NCBI GenBank assembly: GCA_001939145.1 | Contig: LSRX01000496.1 | Span: forward strand, 275,517 to 339,516 | From: Symbiodinium microadriaticum | Lineage: Eukaryota > Sar > Dinophyceae > Suessiales > Symbiodiniaceae | Length of the DNA: 64,000 nt | Direction of reading: 5' to 3' | Shown: positions 36,061 to 47,300 of the stretch, piece by piece | How the letters are laid out: every line of letters starts with the position of its first letter | Position numbering within the stretch: the first letter of the stretch is position 1 | Position numbers and translations under genes: made by a program | The notes under the pieces: generated by a model | What the model was told of the DNA's origin: nothing | The model's input: the letters and a program-made list of their open reading frames with translations, nothing else | Databases searched by the model: none

Positions 36061-39000
36061 TCGCTTGCCGACATGGTTGGCCAGGATGCGCACCAAGTGG
36101 AGGATTTGGCAGCAAAAGAAGACAGCTGGAGTCTCGGCTGGCTGGCACCAGCCCAGTTTGCAACAAGCTCTCTCCACATGGTTAATTGCATGATATTGCA
36201 TGGTGAGGCCGCGGTGAGCAAAGTGCTCTGGACAGGGCCTGCGTCACAGCTGGCTGTTGCTGTATTTTTGGATCAGAGAGCGTCTATCAAATTGGCATTG
36301 CATGTGAGCTTCATACCACCTGTTCCGCTTGGTGAGTGGCGGGAAGCAGGTGCCAATAGTGGAGCGACTGCCGCGGTCTGCACATGTGTGGGTCCTCAGC
36401 CATCCGCGACTGCTCCGACACGCCGACACATTACCCACCTGTTTGTGCACGGCCTCAACCATAAGGAAGAAGCTTGGGGTTTCGGCCGGACATCGCAAAG
36501 TCGGTCAGGACAGCCCGCATGTTTGGATTAGTGCTCGCAGATGTTGCATCATTCGCTGATCTGGTCACGCATCCAGGGCCCAGCACGCAGCTCGTTCTGG
36601 TCAATGCCAGCAGCGTCAAGCGGGATGCAAAACCCGGTCAGGGTGACAAGCTGTTGCTTAACCGCAGCTACGCTGTTAACGACTGGACTATCCTCACCAG
36701 TTTATTCTTAGGGCATCAGAGGTGCAGCACTGGAGTGGCTTTTCTGCATCGAGGCTGGATCATGAACGCGCCTTCGAGCGAGCACTTATGTCGGGCTCCG
36801 ATGCAAGCAGAGAGGTGGGACGGGAAAAGCGATGAAGCATGAACGCAGATGTGTGATATGACTTTCGTTGCACTTATAGATCTTATAGCCCATGTGGAGG
36901 TTGTTCGGATGCACGAAGCAGCTCAGCAACTCGCATGATTTGACCCTGTCATTGTGGCTTCATTCGTTATGCCAGGTACACATGATGGTGGCTGACCATT
37001 ATCTGCAGGACTACTACAAGCACACAAGTACAACCACAACCACGACCACCACCACGACAACCAACACCACCACGACCACGAGCACAGTCAAGAAATACTA
37101 CAAGAACTCGACTGGGTCTGCCATTGACTCCAGTTGGAAAAGCAAAAGAACACGAAGAACCACGACAAGCACAACCACAACGAGAACTGTGGCGCCAGTG
37201 GATGAGGCAAGGTAGGGATGGGGGATGGTCGGTTGCGCTTTGACAGCTGGGGCTGGCAGTTCCCACTGCCACCAGGTGCTGTTGACCAACGTCCCCGCGA
37301 TCAAGGCGGTCCCTGTTTTGCTGGACTTTGGTCGTGTGTCCGAACTAGCGGGGAAGGAGCGGAAGATTAGCGGTGACTTGACAATGCTGATGTTGCTTCG
37401 CGGTCTTCCGAGGTGGCTAGACTGCCCAGTGTCGTTGCAAGCACTCAGCTTTCCACTAGCGGACAGGATCGGAAGCAAGAAGCGTTTTGTTGCAGCCAGA
37501 GTACAGTAGCTGCCGCCGCTGTGTAGCTCCGATGAGGTTTGGTGAGTTCTGCCTGGAGCATCCTGGAGCTTGCACAACGACATGCTAGACATGTCTGTTT
37601 ACAAACTGTAGTATAAAGAAGAGGCATGCAAAGAGCCGCAGAATGCTAAATGCTTGTATACTGCGCATATCGTGGTGCAGGCTATGAATCACACATGTTG
37701 CAGCATCCCCTCATACACTCTGCCTCTGACAGTCCAGCACGCACTGCAGTCCTAAACGCTAGGTTGGCGAGAGCAATGAGACCGATGAAAATCTGTCCTT
37801 TGCGCCACCGCCCCCACCGCTCTTGGCAGCCGCTGCCCCGGGCCGAAGGTTTTAGTCGTCGGGGTCAGGGGATGTTTAGGGTTTAGGCTGCTGGCTCAAG
37901 CTTCCGGGGCTGGGGGCTTGGTAATACCTGTAGCTTCAAGACTTCGGGCTCAGATCTTAGCATCTCCTTTGCTAGGCAGGTTTTACTGGGTTGTCTTGCG
38001 TAGTGTGAGGCGGTAGATTTTTTGAGGATGTACTTTGATATATCGTGTGTAGAGCTACTGTGCTTGAGAAGAAAAGCCGAACGGTCTTGACATCCGATCA
38101 CCGCAAGCCTAAGAACTCTAAGTCCAAGTCGTGTCCAGGAGGAACTGTCTAACGAGCGATCGAAGAGGCTGGTGCCGCAGGCCGGAGTTGATACTGCCAA
38201 ATCCAAATGTTTATCAGGATTACTCGTGCCAGCGTTGCTGCAAGAGCCTTACACACATTCGAGCCATCACATGTCAGCACTCTGAAAGGATTTCACGAAG
38301 GACGTGCTGGACAAGGCTCGGGATTTGGGGATACTGCCAGTCTGCTGGCACACTTGCACCTGCAACAAGACATGAACATGCACATGTGTCGGCTTCCCCT
38401 CAGCACATCCGTTCGTGAGGGCAGAGCTTTTTGCAGGGGAGCCCTGGTGGCACTTGGTCGCCAGCAACCTTCTCTGCAGCTCGACTGGCATGTCTCCAGT
38501 TCGTGTCGATAGACATTGTGCCTGCTCCGTGCTCTTTTCTCAGGCAGAAGACGCCGCAGCCGCAGCTAGAGCTACCGAAGGTCGCTGCAGGGTCTGCCCT
38601 GCTGAGCATCCATGGCGCAAACATGTCGTAGCAGAGTCAATTCAAGTTTCTGCGGTCTCTCGACATGGGAGGTAGCGAGGACGTCACCAGCACCTCTTCT
38701 ACCTCGCCCGTGACCAGCACCTCTTCTAACGCCACCACGACCACCACCTCTGAGACCCCGCACCCTTCCACAACAGCGAGCAGCGCATCAGAGACCCCTA
38801 CTACCATCACGACTACTGCAGTTCAGATCCTCGCCAGCGAGCCGCTCGTCAAGGCTGCCGGGGAAGAGACAAAGGAAAGTCGGGATGCTGGGCAGCTCGC
38901 GGAGGAGGCGCGGGCCAAAGAGGAGGCCCTGGCGAAACAGAGCACCAGCTGGGGCCTCACAGGCTTACGCTCTCCGGGAGCTGTGAGTTTGGGCAGGGGA

Positions 39001-39330
39001 TGCGTGCCACTGAGGCACAGAGCCAAGCGACAGTGACGAGGACCCAAGCAGGGTGTGCTCACAAGACAACGGATCTGCCCTCTGTGATACAGGGCTACGG
39101 AGCGAGGTATGTGCACCGCACCTCATTAGGTCAAGAGCAGAAATCGTACTGTCATAGGGGGCACAAACGGTCAACCAAGATTTATTCAAAGCCGACGGTT
39201 AGGAGCAGGTAAGAGAGCCTTTATAAATTATCATCTTCAGGATGAGGAGAGCGAGGACTCTTCGTCGGCCTCAGAGAAAACCGAGGTGGCGCTGGTCTTG
39301 CTGGTTGTGCTGTATGGAGAAGCAAACAAT
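36061..39330 (+). CDS. Possible gene with Thr/Ser-rich segments, unknown family
   Basis: Several + strand stretches look like exons. About 36073-36340 has a frame opening MVGQDAHQVEDLAAKED. About 36500-36700 reads GFRPDIAKSVRTARMFG then LVLADVASFADLV. About 37000-37130 reads HYLQDYY followed by a long Thr run and STVKKYYKNS. About 38665-38960 reads GGSEDVTSTSSTSPVTS, a mucin-like Thr/Ser stretch, then a charged helix (EETKESRDAGQLAEE). About 39241-39320 reads DEESEDSSSASEKTEVAL followed by a hydrophobic LVLLVVL. Together they could be a surface protein with Thr-rich linkers and a membrane segment, or several genes. Thr runs may also be translated ACC microsatellites. No domain is recognised. 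Confidence 0.3.
37873..37888. repeat. Short telomere-like block
   Basis: Two TTTAGGG-type units. It fits a pattern seen seven or more times in the window. Confidence 0.45.
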
Positions 39331-39627
39331 AGTATGATCACAAACATAGACGACTTCTACGACTGCTATACAACTACTGGTACCACACTTACGGCACCTG
39401 CCACACTTGCTCCAACCACCGACTACCTGCTGGCTATTGCCAACCTCTCACCTCTCTCCTAACTCCTATCGACCACCCACCTCCCTCTCTCCCTGCCTAC
39501 CTGCCTCCTGTCTCCTGCCTACCTACCTACCTACCTGCCTACCTGCCTGCCTGGTACCTGCCTACCGACCTACCGACCTCCACCTCCTGTCTCCCACCTC
39601 TTCCTGCTCCTGCTCCTCCCTCCTCCT

Positions 39628-39638
39628 GCAGTAGTAGC

Positions 39639-39697
<59 letters not shown>

Positions 39698-39719
39698 CAG
39701 TAGTAGTAGTAGTAGTAGT

Positions 39720-39757
<38 letters not shown>

Positions 39758-39859
39758 GAGGAGGAGGAGGAGTAGCAGTAGCAGTAGCAGTAGCAGTAGC
39801 AGTAGCAGTAGCAGTAGCAGTAGCAGTAGCAGTAGCAGTAGCAGTAGCAGTAGCAGTAG
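39628..39859. repeat. AGT and AGC trinucleotide tracts
   Basis: Consecutive tracts of AGT, AGC, AGG and AGCAGT units, with sharp changes of unit. The run ends at a single N. Confidence 0.95.
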
Positions 39860-39860
39860 N
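39860..39860. other. Single-N gap marker
   Basis: A lone N separates the AGCAGT tract from the 10-bp array and probably marks an assembly join. Confidence 0.7.
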
Positions 39861-40540
39861 GTAGTAGGAGGTAGTAGGAGGTAGTAGGAGGTAGTAGGAG
39901 GTAGTAGGAGGTAGTAGGAGGTAGTAGGAGGTAGTAGGAGGTAGTAGGAGGTAGTAGGAGGTAGTAGGAGGTAGTAGGAGGTAGTAGGAGGTAGTAGGAG
40001 GTAGTAGGAGGTAGTAGGAGGTAGTAGGAGGTAGTAGGAGGTAGTAGGAGGTAGTAGGAGGTAGTAGGAGGTAGTAGGAGGTAGTAGGAGGTAGTAGGAG
40101 GTAGTAGGAGGTAGTAGGAGGTAGTAGGAGGTAGTAGGAGGTAGTAGGAGGTAGTAGGAGGTAGTAGGAGGTAGTAGGAGGTAGTAGGAGGTAGTAGGAG
40201 GTAGTAGGAGGTAGTAGGAGGTAGTAGGAGGTAGTAGGAGGTAGTAGGAGGTAGTAGGAGGTAGTAGGAGGTAGTAGGAGGTAGTAGGAGGTAGTAGGAG
40301 GTAGTAGGAGGTAGTAGGAGGTAGTAGGAGGTAGTAGGAGGTAGTAGGAGGTAGTAGGAGGTAGTAGGAGGTAGTAGGAGGTAGTAGGAGGTAGTAGGAG
40401 GTAGTAGGAGGTAGTAGGAGGTAGTAGGAGGTAGTAGGAGGTAGTAGGAGGTAGTAGGAGGTAGTAGGAGGTAGTAGGAGGTAGTAGGAGGTAGTAGGAG
40501 GTAGTAGGAGGTAGTAGGAGGTAGTAGGAGGTAGTAGGAG
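39861..40540. repeat. 68 perfect copies of the 10-bp unit GTAGTAGGAG
   Basis: Exactly 680 bases of identical 10-base units with no visible change. Because 10 is not a multiple of 3, all three frames on the minus strand read the same Leu/Pro/Thr/Ser/Tyr repeat, which explains the long open frames there. The perfection argues for recent expansion or for assembler extension beside the N. Confidence 0.97.
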
Positions 40541-40599
<59 letters not shown>

Positions 40600-40676
40600 A
40601 GTGGTAGTGGTAGTGGAAGTGGAAGTGGAAGTGGAAGTGGAAGTGGAAGTGGAAGTGGAAGTGGAAGTAGCAGCAG
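40541..40676. repeat. AGT, GGT and GGAAGT tracts
   Basis: Continuation of the composite array: (AGT)n, then GGTAGT, then GTGGAA units in about 12 copies. Confidence 0.95.
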
Positions 40677-40899
40677 AAGCAGGCCACAGATGATGACGAG
40701 GACCAGATTGCTTGTCACGAGCGTTGCTGTGCCGCGTTTTTTGGGACGGTGGATTTGCATATGAGCATGGAGCACCAGAGAATACGGCAATACGGCCGCT
40801 GGCAAGGACGATGCAGAAGCTCAGAGTGTCCGGTGCTGAAAGTGAAATGGAATCCGAGCAGCGCCATTGGGCGGTGCAGTGGCAGACGATGGTAGCATT

Positions 40900-42060
40900 G
40901 TAAGCTTATCCGGAAGTAGTTAGGGAAGTCAGGGAGATTTGTGCCGACGCCCGCAACTTCCCGAGATCATGCAGCTTCATGGCCAGCCAGCGCAGGAATC
41001 TTATGCCCCTCGCAAGCACTGGAACTTTGCCTTGCTGCTATGGCTGCTACATGCTCTTGTGATGTACGAGCTGTGACAGGAAGTGGACCCGAGGCTGCAG
41101 GCAAGTGGTGTCATTTCATTGATTCAATCAACCTCAAGCAAGAGTTGCTGAGATGCTTCTGGGCAGGCCGAAAGCATGTCCCGGGTTCATCGGCTACAAC
41201 AGGACCGCGCGGCTCTACTGGAGCTGCAGGCCCCGACAGCACACGTAGGTGTCTGCACGCCCGGACATCGAAAAAAGACTCCGGGGCATCGACAAACACT
41301 TCAGATTCATGACATGGATGCGTGCATGTGCATATGGTGCAACGCCTGCGATGTCACTCTGGAAATGGTCTGGGATTGGGGCCCGAGCGTGCCAGTTGCG
41401 TCAAGACCAGCAACTTGACGAACTACGTCGGCGGCTGCAGAGGCCTGGGGCAATCGATGGATTTACCTTGTGCCAGATGCCATCTCTCCAGACGACACCA
41501 GGCATCAGGAGAAGGAGCTGGAACGGTTTCACCAGCAGCAGCAGAAAGAGCTCGAGGTGCTGAGGCCGGGGCCGCCTTTCCAACTACAGCACAAAACCAG
41601 CGGTCTCCCGATTTCAGGTTAGAGTCAGAAGCCTCGCAGTGGAATGCTGCAGCCTCAGGGAAGCGGCATCTGCTAAGCAAATTGCCATTACCGAGTTGGC
41701 CTCCTGGCAGGCGATGCCAAGCATGGATCAAGAACATGCCCATGCAAGGTGCGCTTCCCAGCAACTTCAGAGCCTTCAGATGCCGTCATCTTCCTGGCAC
41801 GAGGCATAGACATGGCTCGCGCAAGATGGGTCAGTGGCTACAGGACTTTTCCTCCACGTTTCTACTGCGTGAAGAGCAGCATTGTAGCATCGGGCGTGCC
41901 TGGAGGAGATTGTGGACAGCTCGAAGCTGTGACCTAGAACTCCGGAGTGCTGCACGTACTTCTCTGGCCGCCCTTGAACTCGTGGCTAGAGCATGGCATC
42001 ATATGGCATCTAAACAGCAGTTTTCACAAAGAGGTAACGATATCGGTCATACATCACACT
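40900..42060 (+). CDS. Possible gene with coiled-coil segments, unknown family
   Basis: Protein-like stretches on the + strand include QDQQLDELRRRLQRPG (about 41403-41450), DTRHQEKELERFHQQQQ then KELEVLRPG (about 41500-41577) and RSLAVECCSLREAASAK then QIAITELASWQAM (about 41624-41720). These are Gln/Glu/Leu-rich and look like coiled coil. The frames differ, as expected if small introns separate them. No named family fits, and the start and end are unknown. Confidence 0.3.
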
Positions 42061-42149
42061 AGATGAACTTGCTTCTGAGTACGGCTCATCATCTAAACTC
42101 CACGAAGCTACTTATGAGCAATCAATGTGTGGCAAGCTTTCTCCGTGGT

Positions 42150-42300
42150 GTCTAGACATACTATACTGTACTCTACTATACTATAATCTACGAAACTATA
42201 GTCTACTATACCATACTATACTGTACTACACTATACCAGACTATACTATTCTAGACTCTAGACTATACTACGCTATACTACACTACACTATACTACACTG
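42150..42300. repeat. Degenerate ACTAT pentanucleotide repeat
   Basis: About 150 bases dominated by CTATA, CTACA and CTGTA units with 5-base periodicity. Confidence 0.85.
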
Positions 42301-42380
42301 CAATTTAAGGGGCCGACCTGAGGAGGCTACTGGCGTGTCACCTTCGTGAGCGCGACTGATGTTTGGACATTTTGGACGCA

Positions 42381-42471
42381 TGGGTTTAAGGTTTAGGGGT
42401 TTAGGGGTTTAGGGTTTTTAGAGTTTATAAGGTTTTTAGGGTTCAGGGGTTCAGGGGTTTTAGGGTTTAGG
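42381..42471. repeat. Interstitial telomere-like array
   Basis: About twelve GGGTTTA/GGGGTTTA/GGGTTCA units over 90 bases. It is the densest TTTAGGG-type block in the window and is degenerate. Confidence 0.75.
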
Positions 42472-43034
42472 ATATCCGCACAGGGGTACGCAAATGAATA
42501 AGCAGATACATGTACACACATGCGCACGTACTTGCTTGCTAACATCACGCAGCACAACACAAGACCAATATTAGCACAACGCAAGTATTACAACGTAGTC
42601 AAGTAACATAGCAGAACACGACATGACTTCATTTCACGTCACTACCTTTGACGTACCTTTGAATTCGATAACATAGCTCTACTTTTTACATACATATACA
42701 GATACAGATGCACGTCCACTTTCCGAACTGGCAGAGCTTGCTCACGCAATTGATAGTGTCAGAGTCCAGCCTGCTGCGATGCTGTTGCAATGCTGCAACG
42801 ACAGGCAAGGTAGACATTGGCAGACGCTGGTGCGACGTGCAAGAAGGGGAGAGCGGGAGGAAGAGAGGGAGAGAGAAGGGATTTCGGCCCCACGATTCCG
42901 GCAAACAAAGCCATCAAGGATTAGAGAAGCAGGAGCTTTTGTCGTTCAAATTCGTTTCATGAAGCAAGCCAGAAGAGACATCGTCCTGCGTGTTGTCGAA
43001 GACACCACGGCTGCCTTTGCATTCATTCTCCGCG

Positions 43035-43085
<51 letters not shown>

Positions 43086-43540
43086 CGATGATCGACATCA
43101 TCCTGATGGTCATCACCACGATCAGGTGCAGGTTCACGGTTAACGGTTCGCACAGAGAACCGAGGGGTTGCACTGCTTTCTCGAGGGTGCGACTCAGCTC
43201 AGAAGCTGGTGTACGGCCGAGATCCGATCATTTTCTTGGCGCGGGCTCAAGTAATTCATTGGCGGCCTCAGCAAGAAGGCCTGGAGCTTAAGCTATGTCA
43301 GTTATCTTGACAGCTGCGATGAGCATGTTTGGCCATCCTTCGCAGGGGCAGCATGGCACAGAAGGCCAAGGCTCCGAGTTCTCCAGGAGAGGAGGCGGGC
43401 GATGCGATGGGGTGGAGGTTCAGATGTTTACTCCTTCCTTGGTTGTGCTTCTGCGAGGTACCTTGCAAAATCCAGAAGTGTGGAACGGCTGAGTTTACAA
43501 GGGAGAAGCAGGTGTGCCTGACACGTCGTGTCCTTGTGGA
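42472..43540. other. No recognised gene; ATC tract at 43035-43090
   Basis: Apart from an ATC trinucleotide tract (about 43035-43090), I see only short open frames on both strands. Confidence 0.45.
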
Positions 43541-43552
43541 TTGCGACATGAC

Positions 43553-44318
43553 ATGAAGCCGCACCGAACCAGGCAGAGCCCGATGAAAGCCCGGCAGTGG
43601 TCACGAGCGGAGCTCCGGAGGAGAGCACCGAAGTTCTGACGAGCGGCGCACAGGCTCTGTTGCGGCCACGCTATTAGAAGACTCTGGTTTGGGATGGCCA
43701 GGCCTGCGACATTCCAGATGCAAGGTTGATTGCAGAGGCCGGCATGGTTGCTCCTGAGCTTCTCGGTAGCTCCTCTCGGAGCTGCTTGGTAGGTCCAGTC
43801 CATCCTGGTGAACGTGGACTTGCAGTCCATGACGCTCGGCGCGCTCCGGGCAAGGCCTTCTGCGCAGCCCACTGCCAGGCCGTGGTTTTCTGTGCATCCA
43901 GGCTGGAAGGGAACCTCGGTCTGACAGACGGGGCTCTCGCAGCCAGGTGCGGGGGATTGCGGGGGTTCACAGTCATAACGGCCCTAACGGCTACCTGGTT
44001 GTCAGGAAGAGAATCCGACGACGACTGAGCTTTGTCGTCCACCAAGAGGCACGAAGCTGTAAGCGCAACATTTTGCAGATCGTTGCGTCCGTAGGGCCCT
44101 CTCAGTTGCGAGTTCAGGTCCTCAAGAAATCGCAACGATCGCAGCAATGCGAGAAGGTCGTCAAGGAGCTTGTGCGAAGCTTGCTAAGGGATAAAGCCCG
44201 AACCCATGCTTCCCTGCAGATGTGTGATGCTTGCAGCCCTGGTTTTCGAAGCAGCAAGCTGAAGCGCAACTATCATAAAAAGCGAGAACGCAGAGGGATT
44301 TGGTTTGAGAGGTGAGCC
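43553..44318 (+). CDS. Possible coding exons, unknown family
   Basis: A + strand frame near 43560-43675 reads AEPDESPAVVTSGAP then EESTEVLTSGAQALL. A second near 44100-44315 reads VLKKSQRSQQCEKVVKEL then VRSLLRDKARTHAS and SSKLKRNYHKKRERRG, strongly basic, ending in a stop about 20 bases before the phosphatase start. They may be 3' exons of a gene directly upstream of the phosphatase. No family is recognised. Confidence 0.3.
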
Positions 44319-44337
44319 AGCTGTAGCTACCGTAGCC

Positions 44338-47300
44338 ATGCCGATACAGCGGCCGAGACGGTTGCTGGTGGCTTTTCTGGCGGCTACTTCTCTGCTTCTT
44401 GTCAAGCTTGTCGCTGTGATATCTACAATGCGCCGGGCTTGTTTACTGCAGCCTCAGGCTGCGCGTGTGGCAAGTGGTGGATCAGCACAGAGCCGCCCCG
44501 AGCCTTGCACTCTCGGCCCCGTGGGGCCAGAGCCGTGAGCTGGACGACGCAGCTGCGCGGCAGCTTCTGAACAGCGCCTCGGCATGTGTCAGCAACAATG
44601 GTCACCGAGAAGCAGCCTCACCCACTGCTGGCACAGGTGTGGACGTTTTTGTTTTCGACCTTGACGGCGTGATCTGGATCGGAGACAAGCTGGTGCTTCC
44701 GGGGGTTGGACTCATTTACACCTCCCAGATAGATATGTGAGTTTCCGACAATAGGGGACCCTAATATAATACTCTAAATGTCCTAAATAGTAGGATCCTT
44801 ATGATAAGGAACCCCCAAAAAGGTACCGAAGGTCCCAAATGTGCTGAGAGAGTGACGACTGGTGAGTGTTTGTTACCCGTTCTCGCCTCCAGACGACGAG
44901 CTGATGGCAGGTAGATGGCGTCCAAGAGGCTTTGGCCGATTTGCGCAAGTCGGGCAAGGTCGTTGTGTTTGCAACGAACAATGCCATGCGGACCCGAGCG
45001 GATGTTGCATGCCTGAAGCTGGCACAAATCCTGGACTCTGTCGGACGTGCCCTTCTTGTGTCCATCAGCTTGCATTGCATGGCTGACATGCTTTGGCATT
45101 GCTGTAAAATCCGCAGCCAAGGTTGCTGGCCGACTGAGGTTGCTGGGTGTGGACTGGGCTGAAGAACAGCACGTTTATAACAGCGCAGCAGCGGTCGCGC
45201 AACTTCTGGAGACTCAGCATGATTCCAGTGAAAGGGCACCGTCCCATCGTCCAACCTTGCATACTTGCAGAGCGGGTGCAATACTTGACAGTTCTGTCCA
45301 TCTCCAGGAAAGACGCGGAGTCCCCAAAGATCGGGACATCTATGTCGTTGGTGAGGTTGCTTGGGAATGGGCAGAAGTGGCACTAAACGCTTGGCAGCTG
45401 CCAGTCGTTTCTACGTTCGCGCTACAGCAGTTCACCCAATTCGCCATAAGGGTGTCCGGCATCTATGGCTAATCCATACGCCCCAAGCTCGGACATCAGA
45501 AATGTCCCGGAACGGGCCTGTGCACGAACCGCCTGACCTCAACTTGATTCTGCTTGCCGCTTTCAGAGAGCTTTTCGGCCCGCCAAGCTAACACACCTCG
45601 GATGACAGCTCCACACTCCTGGCAAAGACAGCTTTCCCCTTAAGCCGAGTCCGAGGCTGGGCTGCGGGACGAGGTAGAGGCGCTTGGCTACCGCACTCGG
45701 GGTGGACCCGAGGATACAGGCAGCCCGCTTTTCCATGAGGGATGCAATGGATGCAGGATGATGCAGGTGCGCAGTGCACAGTGTACAACTTTGCTACATC
45801 CGTCCTAGTGTGCAATTTGCAATGCAGCTGCTGCGCCTTCATTTGTGATTGGTTGTCCGATGTCTGTCTCCTCTCGATCTTAAACGTGAACCTGACATAT
45901 ATATATATATATATGCTACCCCTCGATGTACCTACCTATGCTTGGTGTGTTTATACCGCCGGCGTGTGTCTGCAGAACTTCATGTGCATTTGGCAGTGGC
46001 GACAACCGTTTAGCATGTTTCCTTGTGCTGTTCGAAAAATATCCATTCCCTGCAGTTTCGCAGTCAAAGAGTATTGGCGAAACATCCGTTATTGCTTCCG
46101 TTAGACTGTCCGGTTAGTATCAGGTTAATAATATTTGTTGAATGGTTCATGTTGTTCCGCCTTCCTGCTCGGGCTACAGCTACACAGCAGGCAGTATTCA
46201 GATATTGTTCATGACATGTAACATTCATTGAAACTGGAACAGCTAGTCGGTGCAGTAGTACCAAGGAGACAGAAAACCAACCACGCCGTAGCAGCCAAGC
46301 GCTAGCTCTTGCTCCAGTAGTGATTACCACTTCTTTCATTGAGAAGAGACACCCACAAAAACACGGGAATGCACAAAAGTAGTAACTACCGACGAAACTA
46401 TGGAATGCCGTGTGCATAGCTGGAACTACGAAAACTTCGTTGTGTACACATCAGGGAAATATTTAGACGATGAATTGCTGTTGGGTTAGATCTCAAGGAA
46501 ATGAAGCATATAGTAGTGTAATATTACTTAAGTTGTATGTGAACATCACATGTTCGATGAGTATAGAATGCGTACTTACAGATTTCTTTTTGTTGAAACC
46601 ATACCTACAAGCTATGAGCTGAAAAAGCTCGGCACAGAACATCAATGGGGCATCAGAATAATATTTAGATGAACTTTAATTAACTATTGTCCAAACCTAG
46701 AAAAGTTATGCACCGCCCCAATACGACGTAATACTATACTATACGCTACACGAACCCATTCGCTTTCGGAGTTTCAATGAGCGGCACACCTGCGAACATG
46801 CAGCCAGCACTACCCAAGTACCAAGCGAGTATTCCACCAAATAGATGTGTAATGCTCAATAAGTCTGATTGAAGTAGTAGAGTAGTAGTTGTAAGGTATT
46901 TGAACAAGTGCTGTGCAAATGATACACGACAGTCAAAATACGATGGCACGCGGGTTAAGTTACCTTTGACTGCTAGATGTGCAGATGAGCTATTTCAGCG
47001 TTTTGGTGCTCGAATGCAGTGGAACAGTGACAATATCTTGGTTCCAGGAAGAACTCAGCGCTAGATGATAAAGAAATATTGTTTAAGGCTTATGTGACTA
47101 TTTTAATCGGATACCAATATGAATTTGAGGCAATGGTTGGTCGTAGTCACAAAATTCACTGAACATCAACTAGCTATTATATGGGAGAGCACAAGTGCAA
47201 AGAGGTGCAATGTTTTCGTGGTATGGGGGGCCCAAAACATTGAAAACTCTCATGGTTTTCGACCTCTTTGAGCGCGAAAGTGTACTACGAAACCGCAAAC

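Noticed and set aside
39539-40805. Two minus-strand open frames of about 380 and 410 codons rich in Leu, Pro, Thr, Ser and Tyr
   Set aside because: They are direct translations of AGT, AGC and the 10-bp array and cross an N. No non-repetitive domain is attached.
44328-44341. Partial spliced-leader match (CCGTAGCCAT) at the phosphatase start codon
   Set aside because: Only 10 bases match the dinoflagellate leader and the rest does not. One or two such matches are expected by chance in 64 kb; similar 10-base matches occur near 32650 and 54543.
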